From CAZWSX01 sp964636985 (GTDB lineage Bacteria; Planctomycetota; Planctomycetia; Pirellulales; Pirellulaceae): DNA of 64,000 bases. Below, in pieces: positions 1 through 9,347 of the stretch. Every line of letters starts with the position of its first letter. The stretch's first letter is position 1. The position numbers and the translations under genes are program-made. The DNA lies in the NCBI GenBank assembly GCA_964636985.1, contig CAZWSX010000012.1, forward strand, positions 1 to 64,000, given 5' to 3'. Under the pieces are notes generated by a model that had not been told where the DNA came from, did not search any database, and was given only the letters and a program-made list of their open reading frames with translations.

Positions 1-2
1 AT

Positions 3-434
3 GTCATTGGGAAGCTGGACGATGCACCACGCGTCAATCCAAGATCGCGACTACCAAAAAGTTATGGAAATTGGATCAGTGGGACACGCGGCAATGGCTT
101 TTGGAAATCCGACCTTCCCCAAGTCAATGCCATCACCAAAAACAAGCCGATAAAATACGTTAACGGACGCCCGGTATTCACACCTTGGTCAAAGGGAAGA
201 ATCCCGTTCCAACCTGGTGAACTTGACGGGTCAGAAAAAGACTTTGATAAGGTCTATGACTTCATCATGAAGAAGTACAAATTGTCTAGTCGTAGCGCAG
301 CAGAAACATACCTGAGAAACGCGAGACTGACGCCTCATCATCTAAACAACACGACCATCGAGTTGATTCCAATGGACTTACATAGCAATGTGCCACACAT
401 CGGATCAGCATCTGATCTCAGGGGAGGGTATTGA
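3..434 (+). CDS. Polymorphic toxin C-terminal nuclease domain (partial, 5' end outside window)
   Basis: An open frame enters from the left edge and ends at TGA 432-434, giving 143 residues of C-terminus. It has the look of a toxin-tip nuclease of the HNH/Endonuclease VII superfamily: a linker with GNWISGTRGNG, W-K-S-D, K-P-I-K-Y-V-N-G-R-P-V-F-T-P-W, then a helix and the metal/catalytic segment TPHHLNNTTIELIPMDLH followed by NVPHIG. The paired His residues, L-I-P and the later H-x4-H are typical of the LHH/WHH-type toxin nucleases, although the residue before the HH is Pro here. In such proteins the delivery part lies upstream and cannot be seen. The gene abuts an immunity-like gene 2 nt downstream. 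Base composition is poorer in GC than the rest of the window, which suggests exchange of the toxin tip. The fold assignment is inference from motifs. Confidence 0.75.
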   Translation, partial: VIGKLDDAPRVNPRSRLPKSYGNWISGTRGNGFWKSDLPQVNAITKNKPIKYVNGRPVFTPWSKGRIPFQPGELDGSEKDFDKVYDFIMKKYKLSSRSAAETYLRNARLTPHHLNNTTIELIPMDLHSNVPHIGSASDLRGGY

Positions 435-436
435 AG

Positions 437-949
437 ATGACCGACGCCAAGTTTGAACTGCTACGGGCTCGTTTGTTTGAAGAAAGGGCAAAGGACGTGA
501 CCTCATCCCTAAAAGCGGTGGAAAGGTTGTTCCCGCTTACGGAGCGACACCGACGAGTCCTACTCGAGTTTGGTGGACCAATTTGTTTCGAGAAAGGTGC
601 TTTTTTTCGTGCAGCTGAATCCAACCCGTGGGCTAGAAAAGATAACGGATGTAATAGTCTAAACATGCTGCTCGGTCTAGGTGAAGGAGACTTCAGTATC
701 ATGGACAATGTCAAGCGGACAGAAGGAGAACTGCCGCCTTCATTCGTGCCAATAGCGGAATCGCCTGGAGGAAACTTAGTGTGCGTGGACAAGCATGGCA
801 TTGTCTACTTCTGGGATCACGAAAGTATGCGAGACGAAGGGTATTGGAAGGTTGCCGAGACCGTCAACGACTTCTTTGACCGACTCAAGCCAGACGATTC
901 TCCTCCAACGGACATCTCTGGCATCGTTGACGCGTGGCTCGATTTCTAA
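437..949 (+). CDS. SUKH/SMI1-KNR4 family immunity protein
   Basis: This 170-residue soluble protein matches the SMI1/KNR4 (SUKH) pattern: an N-terminal helix, 'LLEFGGPICF', a middle with 'FSIMDNV', then 'PSFVPIAESPGGNLVCVD' and 'GIVYFWDHES' near the C-terminus. SUKH proteins are the commonest immunity partners of secreted nuclease toxins, so it probably neutralises the nuclease encoded just before it. ATG 437 was chosen over the TTG at 431 because GGGGAGGG (421-428) lies at good distance. The start sits 2 nt after the toxin stop, so the two genes are probably translationally coupled. Low GC matches the toxin gene and contrasts with the next gene. Confidence 0.8.
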   Translation: MTDAKFELLRARLFEERAKDVTSSLKAVERLFPLTERHRRVLLEFGGPICFEKGAFFRAAESNPWARKDNGCNSLNMLLGLGEGDFSIMDNVKRTEGELPPSFVPIAESPGGNLVCVDKHGIVYFWDHESMRDEGYWKVAETVNDFFDRLKPDDSPPTDISGIVDAWLDF

Positions 950-994
950 AGAAGGATGACTCACGCCGACTCTCCTCCGCCGTTGCTGGCGTCC

Positions 995-1987
995 TCAGGA
1001 GGGTAGCGTCGCCTTGCGCCAGTTGATCGCATCCACAATCGTCGCGTCCAAATCGAATTTCCGCTCGTAGGCGATGGCCTCGCGGATTCGGGATAGGTCG
1101 GGAACGCGGTGGCGGATGTCTTCGAAATCGGCGTCGTAGGCTTCGCGGTACGATTGGAACTCGATCGGTGACGATGAGCCCGCCAGGGCGATGGTTCGCT
1201 TGGCCAAGTTGAGGATTGAAATCGGGTGGTCGCTGCCGATGTTGAAAACGCGGCCGAAGGCGGAAGTTGTTTCGACCAAGGTTACGACGGCGCGGACCAC
1301 GTCGGCTACGTGCGCGAAGCAGCGGGTTTGCTTGCCGTCGTCGTGAATCACCAGCGGGCGATTTTGCAGGGCCGCCTCGACGAAGCGGGGGAGCACCATC
1401 CCGTAGGCGCCGCTCTGGCGCGGGCCGACCACGTTGAAGAATCGCCCTACGACCACCGGCATGCCGTACTGCCGCGCGCAGGCGAGCGCGAGAAATTCGT
1501 CGATGGCTTTCGAAACGCCATACGACCAACGCGGCTTCGTTGTCGCTCCGAAAACGAGGTCGTCGTCCTCACTCCAAGTCGCTTTGGGATTCTTGCCGTA
1601 GACTTCGCTCGTGCTGGCAATGAAGACTCTTACGGGGTGACCACCGCGGACGAAGCGGTTTCGCAATTCGTCGAGCAGCAGCTGCGTAGGCTGGATGTTG
1701 CGTTCGATCGTTTCGAGCGGCGTTTTGGCGATCAGTGCGACTCCGACCGCCGCGGCCAGATGGTAGACCTGCTCGGCTCCATCGATGGCTTCGTGGAGGA
1801 GGGCTGGATCGCCGATCGAGCCCTTGAGAAAACGCAAACGGTCGGAAGCGAGGGCGTTTTTCAGATTGCCTCTGGTTCCGGTCGATTCATCGTCGACCAC
1901 CGTTACGCGATCGCCGCGTGCCAGCAATGCTTCGGTCAGATGCGAGCCGATAAAGCCGGCACCGCCGGTCACCAGTACTTTTTTCAT
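995..1987 (-). CDS. NAD-dependent epimerase/dehydratase (extended SDR)
   Basis: A 330-residue extended short-chain dehydrogenase acting on a nucleotide sugar in the cytoplasm. The N-terminus has the NAD-binding glycine motif GGAGFIGSH (about residues 8-16) and the acidic residue after beta-2 (VVDDES). The catalytic set is visible: Ser/Thr in 'ASTSEVYGK' and Y-x3-K in 'YGVSKAIDE'. 'RFFNVVGPRQSG' and 'NIGSD' fit the UDP-glucose 4-epimerase, UDP-glucuronate decarboxylase and GDP-mannose dehydratase group. The substrate cannot be decided from sequence. It is divergent from the TPR gene that starts at 2180, and no other surface-sugar gene is next to it. The start ATG 1985-1987 begins the conserved N-terminal strand directly. 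Confidence 0.9.
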   Translation of the reverse strand: MKKVLVTGGAGFIGSHLTEALLARGDRVTVVDDESTGTRGNLKNALASDRLRFLKGSIGDPALLHEAIDGAEQVYHLAAAVGVALIAKTPLETIERNIQPTQLLLDELRNRFVRGGHPVRVFIASTSEVYGKNPKATWSEDDDLVFGATTKPRWSYGVSKAIDEFLALACARQYGMPVVVGRFFNVVGPRQSGAYGMVLPRFVEAALQNRPLVIHDDGKQTRCFAHVADVVRAVVTLVETTSAFGRVFNIGSDHPISILNLAKRTIALAGSSSPIEFQSYREAYDADFEDIRHRVPDLSRIREAIAYERKFDLDATIVDAINWRKATLPS

Positions 1988-2084
1988 GGTTCAATCGCGG
2001 ACCGCCGCAAGCGGCGCTCGGCTGGATCTTTCTAGTTTGTCGATTGTAAGGTGACTGGTGAAACTGGCTTCCCTGGTGGAGCGA

Positions 2085-2115
2085 TTGCCAAATCGGGGAG
2101 GGAACGCTTTACAAT
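2085..2115 (+). promoter_or_regulatory. Possible sigma-70 promoter for the TPR gene
   Basis: TTGCCA (2085-2090) and TACAAT (2110-2115) resemble -35 and -10 boxes but are separated by 19 nt, longer than ideal. They lie 65 nt before the ATG at 2180. Confidence 0.3.
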
Positions 2116-2179
2116 AACGGGGCTACGACGACGAACGCTCCCGTATGCGAATTTGGACTCCAGCGGAGGCTGCCGCTTC

Positions 2180-5100
2180 ATGATTCTCGCTATTTCTCGA
2201 GGCCAACGGGTTGGTATTCCGGCAACCTACGCCCGATTCCGGCCGCTTTGCGTCATCGCCTGGTGTTTGCTGCTGACAATTTCCGGTCCGGCGGTGCATA
2301 GCCGGTTCGCCATGGCTCAGGAAGCAAAATCGTCCAGCGAGGCCTTGGCGTCTTACGCCGATGCCGCGAATTTCCAGAATAACGAAGCCTTCGATCTTGC
2401 CGTCGAGGAGTGGACCAAGTTTTTGGCCACTCACCCGGACGACCCTTTGGCACCTAAAGCTCGACACTACCTGGGCGTTTGCCAGAAGCAACTTAAGCAA
2501 TACGACAAGGCGGCCCAAACGTTCGCCGAGGTCCTTAAAAAATACCCAAAATTCGAACTGCTGGACGATACGCTGCTGAACCTGGGCTGGTGCCAATGGA
2601 TGCTAGGGACGGCTGGCGACGCCGCTCAGCTTCCCAAGGCGGTTGCGACGCTTGAGACGGTGATCTCGGAGCATCCCAAGAGTAAGTTGCTCGACCAGGC
2701 CCTTTATTTCCAGGGCGAGGCGAACTACGCCCAAGGAAAAAAGGACGAAGCCGTAGCGGCTTACGCGCGGCTGGCCAAGGATTTTCCCAAGAGCGATAAG
2801 CGGCCCGACACTCTTTATGCGTTGGGTGTCGCCTATGAGGAATTAGCGGCGTGGGCCAAAGCCAAGGAGGTGTACGAACGCTTCCTGGAGGATTTCAAAG
2901 GTCATGATCTGACCAACGAAATCCGGCTGCGGCGGGCCGAAGCCGTCCTCCAACTGAACGATCCTGCCACGGCCTACACGTTGTTCGCGAATATCGCGTC
3001 GACGCCGAACTCGCCTTACGTCGACCGGGCCTTATTTCGTCAGGCGTTGTGCCTGGCAAAGCAGAACAAAAACGCCGAGGCTGCCGCCGCGTACGCGAAA
3101 GTGATTCGCGATTTTCCCAAGAGCACCTATGCGGCCGAAGCGTACTCGGCGGCGGGGCTCAACTGGTATCGGGCGGGGAATTTCGCCGAGGCCGCCACCT
3201 GGCTGGAGCAGGCCGTTGCCGCTGCCAACGACAAATCGGCCGAATCGGCTCACTGGTTGGCCAAGGCCTATTTGCGGCAGAAGCAATTTGATAGGGCCTT
3301 TAAGGTCACCAGCGACGCGCTGTTGCCGACAGGGAAGCTCAAGGCTGGCGGATCGACTTTTGGGCCGGCCTTGCGATTGGATCGGGCGGACGCCTTATTC
3401 GAACTTCCCAACGAGCGTGAGGCTGCATTGACTGCGTATGCGGCGCTGGCCGATGAGTTGCCGCAGCACGAGATCGCTCCGCAAGCTCGCTACAACGCCG
3501 CCTTTGCTGCGCTGGAACTGCGAAAGCCTGACGATGCGTTGAAGCAGGTGGCTACGTTCGTCGCGGCATATCCGAAGGACGCGTTATTGCCTGACGTTCG
3601 GTACGTCGAGTCGGAGTGCCATTTGCTCAAGAACGAGCCGGCCAAGTCGGAGGCGATCTTGGTCGACTTGCTTAAGAATTCAGCGTCACACCCCGAAGCC
3701 AAGATCTGGGTCCGCCGGTTGGCGATTGCGTTACAACTCCAAGGCAAACACGAACAAATGATCGCACTACTCGGCCGCGCGATGCCTTCGCTCGATTCGC
3801 CCGAGGCCAAAGCCGAAGCCCACTATTTGACTGGCACGAGCCAGTATCAACTTGGAAAGAACGACGAAGCCGTAGCTTCGCTCGAGGCGTCGCTGGCGGC
3901 GTCGGCGAAGTGGGCACAAGCGGATGAGACGCTGCTCGCGTTGGCGCGTGCCGAGCGGAAGCGGAACCAGAACGCAACAGCGACCGCCGCACTGGAGCGA
4001 TTGCTCAAGGAACTTCCGCAGAGCAGCCAACTCGACCAGGCTCGTTACCGCCTTGGCGAGATCAAGTTTGCGAGCGAAGACTATCCGGCGGCGTTGGCCA
4101 TGTACGACGAAGTTTTGGCGAAGAATCCGACGTCGACTTTGGTTCCCTACGCCTTGTTCGGCCGCGGGTGGTCGCTGCTCAAGCTGAAAAAGCACATCGA
4201 CGCCGCGACCAGTTTTTCGCAGCTGCTCGAAAAGTACCCGCAGCACGAGTTGGCGAGCGAAACGCGCGCCGGCCGCGCCATGTGCCGGCGCATTCAAGGA
4301 GACGCGGCGGGCGCGCTGGAGGACCTGAACGCGTTTCTCAAAACGGATGTCTCCGGCGATAAGCGCGCCGATGCGTTGTACGAGAAGGGTCTGGTCGAAG
4401 TGGGCAAGCGGGACTATGTCGCAGCCGTCGCGACCTTCAACTCGATCGTGAAGGATTTTCCCAAGTATCCGGCGCTCGATCGCGTGTTGTACGAACTGGC
4501 GTGGGCCTTTAAGTCGGAGGGGAAAACTGCCGAATCGATTGGGGAGTTTGCCCGGCTGGTGAAGGATTTTCCCAAGTCGAGTAAGGCGGCTGAGTCGCAT
4601 TTGCACGTGGGCGAAGATCAATACTCCCAAAAAGATTACGCCACCGCTGCGGCCTCTTACGCCAAAGCGAAGGAACTGGCCGGCGATGTGGCCGAGAACC
4701 GCGAGAAGGCGATCTACATGCTCGGCTGGTGCCAGTCCCATCTAGGCAAGTTCGACGCGGCACTGGCCGAGTTCAACGAACAGCTGGCCAAGTATCCTGA
4801 GGGAGCACTGGCTGCGGATGCGGTTTTCATGAAGGCGGAGTGCCTCTTCAAATTAGGCAAGTTCGCCGATGCTTGGGCCGCGTATCAAGATGCCGCTAAA
4901 GGGACGGCCTCGACGCCGTTGATCGAGCAGCTCACTTTATTGCACGGCGGGCAATCGGCGATTCAACAAAGGCATTGGAGTGACGCGACCGCCTGGCTCG
5001 GGAAATTGATTGAGAAGCACCCTAAGTCGAATCTCATTACAGAAGCGAAGTGCGAGGCGGGCTGGTCGCTGCAAAACCAGGGCAAAGTCAATGAGGCGAT

Positions 5101-5458
5101 TCCCCTCTACGTGGAGGCCGCGGCCACGCCACGCGGCGAAAGCGGAGCCAGAGCCCGCTTTTTGCTCGGCGAGGTCTATTTCCAACAGAAGAAGTACGCC
5201 GACGCGATGAAGGAATTCCAACGCGTCATGTTTGGCTATGGCGGCGACAAAGCCCCGGCCGAAGTCCAAAGCTGGCAAGCGAAGGGAGGCTATGCCGCGG
5301 GGCGTTGCGTCGAAACGCAACTGGCGGCCGCGACCGACGCGCAAAAGGCGAAATTGATCGCCGAAGCGAAGAAGTACTACGGCTTCGTCGTCGAGAAGCA
5401 TCCCCAGAACGCCCTGGCGGCCGAGGCGAAAAAACGGCTCGACGAACTGGGCAACTAG
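2180..5458 (+). CDS. Large secreted tetratricopeptide-repeat protein
   Basis: A 1092-residue protein made almost wholly of TPR-type helical pairs (recurrent A-x-Y, F-P-K-S and A-L-Y-x-L-G patterns, each near 34-38 residues, about two dozen in total). The N-terminus carries a signal sequence with the hydrophobic core 'CVIAWCLLLTISGPA', so it is exported to the periplasm or outer face. ATG 2180 is preferred over the upstream GTG 2051 because GGAGG at 2166-2170 is at correct spacing and the signal peptide then sits at the start. The repeats resemble BamD/YbgF-like TPRs ('DFPKS', 'YPKxxLLPDVRY'), which form scaffolds for envelope protein complexes. No enzymatic domain is visible. A lipoprotein gene follows on the same strand after 166 nt. 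Confidence 0.88.
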   Translation: MILAISRGQRVGIPATYARFRPLCVIAWCLLLTISGPAVHSRFAMAQEAKSSSEALASYADAANFQNNEAFDLAVEEWTKFLATHPDDPLAPKARHYLGVCQKQLKQYDKAAQTFAEVLKKYPKFELLDDTLLNLGWCQWMLGTAGDAAQLPKAVATLETVISEHPKSKLLDQALYFQGEANYAQGKKDEAVAAYARLAKDFPKSDKRPDTLYALGVAYEELAAWAKAKEVYERFLEDFKGHDLTNEIRLRRAEAVLQLNDPATAYTLFANIASTPNSPYVDRALFRQALCLAKQNKNAEAAAAYAKVIRDFPKSTYAAEAYSAAGLNWYRAGNFAEAATWLEQAVAAANDKSAESAHWLAKAYLRQKQFDRAFKVTSDALLPTGKLKAGGSTFGPALRLDRADALFELPNEREAALTAYAALADELPQHEIAPQARYNAAFAALELRKPDDALKQVATFVAAYPKDALLPDVRYVESECHLLKNEPAKSEAILVDLLKNSASHPEAKIWVRRLAIALQLQGKHEQMIALLGRAMPSLDSPEAKAEAHYLTGTSQYQLGKNDEAVASLEASLAASAKWAQADETLLALARAERKRNQNATATAALERLLKELPQSSQLDQARYRLGEIKFASEDYPAALAMYDEVLAKNPTSTLVPYALFGRGWSLLKLKKHIDAATSFSQLLEKYPQHELASETRAGRAMCRRIQGDAAGALEDLNAFLKTDVSGDKRADALYEKGLVEVGKRDYVAAVATFNSIVKDFPKYPALDRVLYELAWAFKSEGKTAESIGEFARLVKDFPKSSKAAESHLHVGEDQYSQKDYATAAASYAKAKELAGDVAENREKAIYMLGWCQSHLGKFDAALAEFNEQLAKYPEGALAADAVFMKAECLFKLGKFADAWAAYQDAAKGTASTPLIEQLTLLHGGQSAIQQRHWSDATAWLGKLIEKHPKSNLITEAKCEAGWSLQNQGKVNEAIPLYVEAAATPRGESGARARFLLGEVYFQQKKYADAMKEFQRVMFGYGGDKAPAEVQSWQAKGGYAAGRCVETQLAAATDAQKAKLIAEAKKYYGFVVEKHPQNALAAEAKKRLDELGN

Positions 5459-5624
5459 CCCGTTCGTTCTCAGGCGATGCATTCGGAACAACCGTGCCAG
5501 GTGGTGCGATCCCATCCCGCCGTGGCGTGGACGTCTTGTTCACGCGGTCCAGGGTCCGCCGTCGCGACGTAAGTTTGTCGTGTAAGTCGCGACGAATCCT
5601 TCTACCTGAACGGCAGTGAATCGC

Positions 5625-6326
5625 ATGAGGCTGGCTCAACTATTTCCCGTGATGGTGCTGGCGTTCATCTTCGTCGGATGCGGCGGTGGTCATGGGGACA
5701 GCCATGCCAAGACCGACAGTCACGGCACTAGCAAAGGACATGGCGCAAGCAAGGGACACGGCGACAGTCATGGCCACGATGCCAAAAAGGGGCATGGTGA
5801 CAGCCACGGCGCGAAAAAGGATCATGGCGCCAAAGAACATGGCGCCAGCAAAGACCACGGTGGGGGACACGGCGGCGGCGACGCCCATGGTAAAGCCAAA
5901 GAGCACGCTCACGCACCGACGCCCACGGGACCCAAGCTGGGCCCGCTGACCGTTCAAGAGCTCACCGAGCTTCTGGAAGGCACCTCGACGCGTAACGATC
6001 CGCAAAAGCAAACCGAGATCGCGCTCGGTGAGTTTAAGATTACCCACGGGTCCCCTCTGGACTACGAACTGGTGACGGTTCGCTTTAAGGCTTTCGTGGT
6101 GGTTCCCCATGCCAAGCAGGAAGAAACCACGATGCTCATGGAGAAGTTGCAGCAGCGGCTGCGGGATGTGGTGATCCGCGTCGTCAAGGAAGCGGACTAC
6201 GGAGCGATACAGGATCCGTCGCTGGCTCATTTGCGGAGTGAGATCTCGCTCGCGGTGAACCAAACGATTCGCCGCAACCACGTGCGGGGTGTGGTCTTTA
6301 GCGACTACATGGTCGACAGAGGGTAG
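5625..6326 (+). CDS. Histidine-rich lipoprotein with FliL-like C-terminal domain
   Basis: A 233-residue predicted lipoprotein. The signal peptide 'MRLAQLFPVMVLAFIFVGC' ends in a lipobox-like FVGC. Roughly residues 20-100 are a low-complexity region of His, Gly, Ser, Lys and Asp with repeated G-H-G-x-S-H and K-x-H-G units, a likely metal-binding or flexible linker. The last 120 residues look like the FliL/periplasmic fold: 'LGEFKITHG', a beta strand 'VTVRFKAFVVVP', 'RLRDVVIRVVKEADY', 'LRSEISLAVNQTIRR' and a closing 'VRGVVFSDYMVDRG'. FliL associates with the flagellar stator, but no flagellar gene is nearby, so the role is open. ATG 5625 was preferred to GTG 5616 because it starts the signal peptide. 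Confidence 0.72.
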   Translation: MRLAQLFPVMVLAFIFVGCGGGHGDSHAKTDSHGTSKGHGASKGHGDSHGHDAKKGHGDSHGAKKDHGAKEHGASKDHGGGHGGGDAHGKAKEHAHAPTPTGPKLGPLTVQELTELLEGTSTRNDPQKQTEIALGEFKITHGSPLDYELVTVRFKAFVVVPHAKQEETTMLMEKLQQRLRDVVIRVVKEADYGAIQDPSLAHLRSEISLAVNQTIRRNHVRGVVFSDYMVDRG

Positions 6327-6370
6327 GCGACCGCATCCCGCATCTCAGCTTCTTGTCGTTCGGTCCGGCG

Positions 6371-7720
6371 CTAATGTGCGGCCGGTGGTTTAACGGGCGC
6401 GTCGCCTGCGGTCTTCGGCGGGTGGAAGAAGAGCAGCATCAAGATCGCGGCTCCAAGGGCGGCGGCTGAGGGGAAGAGCAACACCGTCCGGTAGTCGATC
6501 ACGGGCGTTGCACCCGAGCGATCCGTGTACATGTTCTGAACGGCCGGCCAGACCGAACGGGCCACGATTGGACCGATCCCCAGCACCAGAAAGTTAAACA
6601 AGCCCTGGGCGCTGGTCCGCGCATCTTTGGGGAAGAACTCGTCAATCATGATGTACATGGTCGCAAAGAAGAACGCGTAGCACACGCCGTGCAGGACATT
6701 CACCGCCACAGCGCAATAGGGGTTGGGAACCAAAGCGAAGACAGCGAAACGGATGCAGTGCCCCATGATGCCGGTGATCATTGTGGCCCGCCAGCCGAAC
6801 GTCTTGAGGACGTAGCCGAGGATGGCCATGGTGAGGATTTCTGAAATCTGCCCTACGCTCATCGCGGGCTGAATCCAGTTCGATGGAACGCCGACCTTAC
6901 CGAGGTAGGAGAAGGCGAAAAAGAAGTAACCGTCGTGAATCATGGCGTCGAGGAACGTCACGATGAACAGCACGAACAGAAACGGCTTCTGCAAGTAGCT
7001 GATCGCCTCGAACAGGGCTGGATTGCTGTCGCTGCTTTTCTTGGGCGGCGTGTGGGGCAACGTGAGGCTAAAGCCAGCCAAGGCCAGCGATGCGATGCCG
7101 GCTGTGATAAACGCCCATGAGAGCTTGCGTTGGAGGGCGATTCCTTCCAGGCCGGTTCCTAGTGCCGTTCCGAGCCACGATACGAATCCGCCGGCCTTGT
7201 CCATCGACGGAATCTTGTCCCAGTCGAGCAGGATGAAGATGAACGGCCAGGCCGCGGCGATCCAGCCGATGGTTCCCCACAGGCGAATCGGGCCGAATTC
7301 CTTCTGCGGATCGCTCATGTTGGCGAACGCGATCGAGTTGGTCACCGAGATCGTCGGCACGTAGAACAAACAGTGGATCGCCATGCAGGCGAAGAAGAGC
7401 CAAAAGTTACCGGGCGTTGCCTGATTGCCGCTGAACGATTGCTGCGATAGGAAGCCGAATCCGAGCATCGACAGTCCGCCGATCAAGTGGCTGACGGCGA
7501 GAAACTTTTCGGCGGCGAACATCCGGTCGACGAACTGGTTCGCGAAGAACATCGCGATGATCGCCGAGACCGGGAAGGAGTTGTTCAGCAGGTTTTGCTG
7601 GAAGTCGGTAAAGCCCAATCCCCCGGCGCCGAAGTGGCTGAAACTGGCCGGCAGCCATGCTCCCCAGATGAAAAACTGTAGGAACATCATCACCGACAAC
7701 TTAAACCGGGTACCACTCAT
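6371..7720 (-). CDS. MFS transporter, nucleoside:H+ symporter type
   Basis: A 449-residue inner-membrane protein with about twelve hydrophobic segments. The opening 'LSVMMFLQFFIWGAWLPASFSHF' and 'SHLIGGLSMLGFGFLSQQ', together with 'SNWIQPAMSVGQISEILTM', match the nucleoside:H+ symporter (NupG/XapB-like) family of the major facilitator superfamily. It would import nucleosides or related small metabolites using the proton gradient. It faces convergently onto the FliL-like gene and stands alone. Substrate is inferred from family only. Planctomycetes often carry several paralogues of this type, so a non-nucleoside substrate is possible. Confidence 0.85.
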   Translation of the reverse strand: MSGTRFKLSVMMFLQFFIWGAWLPASFSHFGAGGLGFTDFQQNLLNNSFPVSAIIAMFFANQFVDRMFAAEKFLAVSHLIGGLSMLGFGFLSQQSFSGNQATPGNFWLFFACMAIHCLFYVPTISVTNSIAFANMSDPQKEFGPIRLWGTIGWIAAAWPFIFILLDWDKIPSMDKAGGFVSWLGTALGTGLEGIALQRKLSWAFITAGIASLALAGFSLTLPHTPPKKSSDSNPALFEAISYLQKPFLFVLFIVTFLDAMIHDGYFFFAFSYLGKVGVPSNWIQPAMSVGQISEILTMAILGYVLKTFGWRATMITGIMGHCIRFAVFALVPNPYCAVAVNVLHGVCYAFFFATMYIMIDEFFPKDARTSAQGLFNFLVLGIGPIVARSVWPAVQNMYTDRSGATPVIDYRTVLLFPSAAALGAAILMLLFFHPPKTAGDAPVKPPAAH

Positions 7721-7875
7721 AGATGACTACTTCAGGCAGGCGGAAAAAACGGGCTGGCGGCTGCGCGTCGATCGAACGCGGCGCGAAGCGAGCATTCTAG
7801 GCAGCGAGCCGTCAAAACTCAAAGCATCCCTGGTCGCTGCGCGCGGAATAACGGCGAATCGCCAAATTTCGGTGT

Positions 7876-9318
7876 TTATCGCAACGTTTCGAGGGCCGTC
7901 AAGCGCATGGCCAAAAGCGATGGGATCAGGCCGCCGAGGAAGCCCATCGTCATGGTCAGGAGCATCCCGGCGACAATCGTGGCGGGTGTGACCATGTATT
8001 CGAAGACGATAAACTTGCCGCCGCCTCCCTGGCCTCCCACGACGCTGCTGGTGGTCCAGCCATCGACCAGGCTGCCGATGGCGCAGCCGACGGCCCCACC
8101 GATCAACGCGATGAGCATCGACTCGAGCAGGAACGACGCCAAAACGTGGGATCGCGAGTAGCCTAATAGCCGCAGCACTCCGATGTCTTTAATCCGCTGT
8201 GTGACGGCCGCGAACATGGTGTTCATGATCCCTGCCATCCCGCCGAAAGCGAGGAAGACAGTGACGAAGACGATCCCGTACAACAGCACGAGGTTCGTTT
8301 CCGAGAGCTTTTCGAAATACTCCGTCTCGAGTTGCGAGAAGAGCGATGCTTTGGGGTAGTCTTGCTTGAAGAAGGTCCGCACTTGAGCGGCCGTTTCCGC
8401 GTTGGGCGATTGGACGACTACCGAGGTGTAGTACGACTTGCCGAACATGGGCCCCACCAGCGACTGCTTGGCCCACACTTCGGAGTCGAACGTTTTCCCG
8501 CGGCTGTCCATCACGCCAGTGACGATCCAAGTCCGCTCGTTGAGCTGGAACGTATCGCCAACGTCGAGCCGCTTGTTCTCGTCGTCGCCCGACTTGCCTG
8601 CGAGCCGTTCGCGGGCCATCACGGTGGCGATCCCCTCGCCGAGGACGCACTCGATCATGGGCTGCTTGCCGGCGGCTCCTTCGGCTTCGCGAACGCCGGC
8701 GGTGGAGAACCATTCGCCGCCTTGGAACAGCCCCACCTTGTGAACGTGCGCGGCGATGACGGGATCGACGATCCCCCGCAATTGCAAAAAGCGCCGGCGC
8801 GGGCCGCCGCGGCGCCAAAGTTCCTCGGGCAGCGGCTGCGTGACGACCATGTAGGTTTCGCGGCTGACAAGCGGTGTATCGTCGACGCGGGCGATCCCTT
8901 CCTGCGAGTCGACGTCGTCCACGTTGGAGGGCTGCAAGTTGCTGAAGCCCTCGTCGGTGGAGCCTTCCGACATCAAGAGAATGTTCTCGCGGACGGCACT
9001 ATTGCTGGTGAGGGCATAGATGCCGTTGACGAACGCGACCAGCCCTACGAGCACGGCCACCACGATGGTGAACGCGGCGGCTGTGAGCGATGTTGCCTGC
9101 CAGCGGGTGGTCAAGTTGCCGACGGTGTATTGGATGGGAACTCTCCCGACCACTAGCAAAAACAGCATTAGGACGAGGAAAAACGCCAGCGGAGCCCATA
9201 ACAGGAACGAGACGTCGAAGACCCGCAACTCCGAAAGGATCGCGTTGATCACTTTCATGTACGAGGTGGCGGCGCCGGAGGCCGTTTGCTGTGCGACGAG
9301 GAACAAGGCGGGATTCAT
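7876..9318 (-). CDS. ABC transporter permease, FtsX/MacB type (second permease)
   Basis: A 480-residue permease, last gene of a four-gene operon read from 12896. It has an N-terminal membrane helix region ('FLLWAPLAFFLVLMLFLLVVG'), a second helix ('AAFTIVVAVLVGLVAFVNGIY'), a periplasmic MacB-PCD-like domain of about 230 residues, and three C-terminal helices of the FtsX domain ('IVFVTVFLAFGGMAGIMNTMFAAVTQRIKDIGVLRLLGYS', in pieces). The 'QRIKDIGVLRLLGYSR' segment is the coupling-helix signature. The family couples ATP hydrolysis to movement of lipoproteins or export of substrates from the periplasm (LolCDE, MacB). ATG 9318 is used rather than the TTG one codon upstream. The 29-nt gap to the preceding permease supports one transcript. 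Confidence 0.88.
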   Translation of the reverse strand: MNPALFLVAQQTASGAATSYMKVINAILSELRVFDVSFLLWAPLAFFLVLMLFLLVVGRVPIQYTVGNLTTRWQATSLTAAAFTIVVAVLVGLVAFVNGIYALTSNSAVRENILLMSEGSTDEGFSNLQPSNVDDVDSQEGIARVDDTPLVSRETYMVVTQPLPEELWRRGGPRRRFLQLRGIVDPVIAAHVHKVGLFQGGEWFSTAGVREAEGAAGKQPMIECVLGEGIATVMARERLAGKSGDDENKRLDVGDTFQLNERTWIVTGVMDSRGKTFDSEVWAKQSLVGPMFGKSYYTSVVVQSPNAETAAQVRTFFKQDYPKASLFSQLETEYFEKLSETNLVLLYGIVFVTVFLAFGGMAGIMNTMFAAVTQRIKDIGVLRLLGYSRSHVLASFLLESMLIALIGGAVGCAIGSLVDGWTTSSVVGGQGGGGKFIVFEYMVTPATIVAGMLLTMTMGFLGGLIPSLLAMRLTALETLR

Positions 9319-9347
9319 CAATCAGTCATCCGTCAAACGACCGGCCA

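Noticed and set aside
1226..2035. 269-residue plus frame opposite the epimerase gene
   Set aside because: Antisense shadow of the epimerase gene, which has full SDR motifs; no motif in the frame itself.
3767..4741. 324-residue minus frame inside the TPR gene
   Set aside because: Mirror of TPR codons giving repeated Arg/Leu; no independent start signal.
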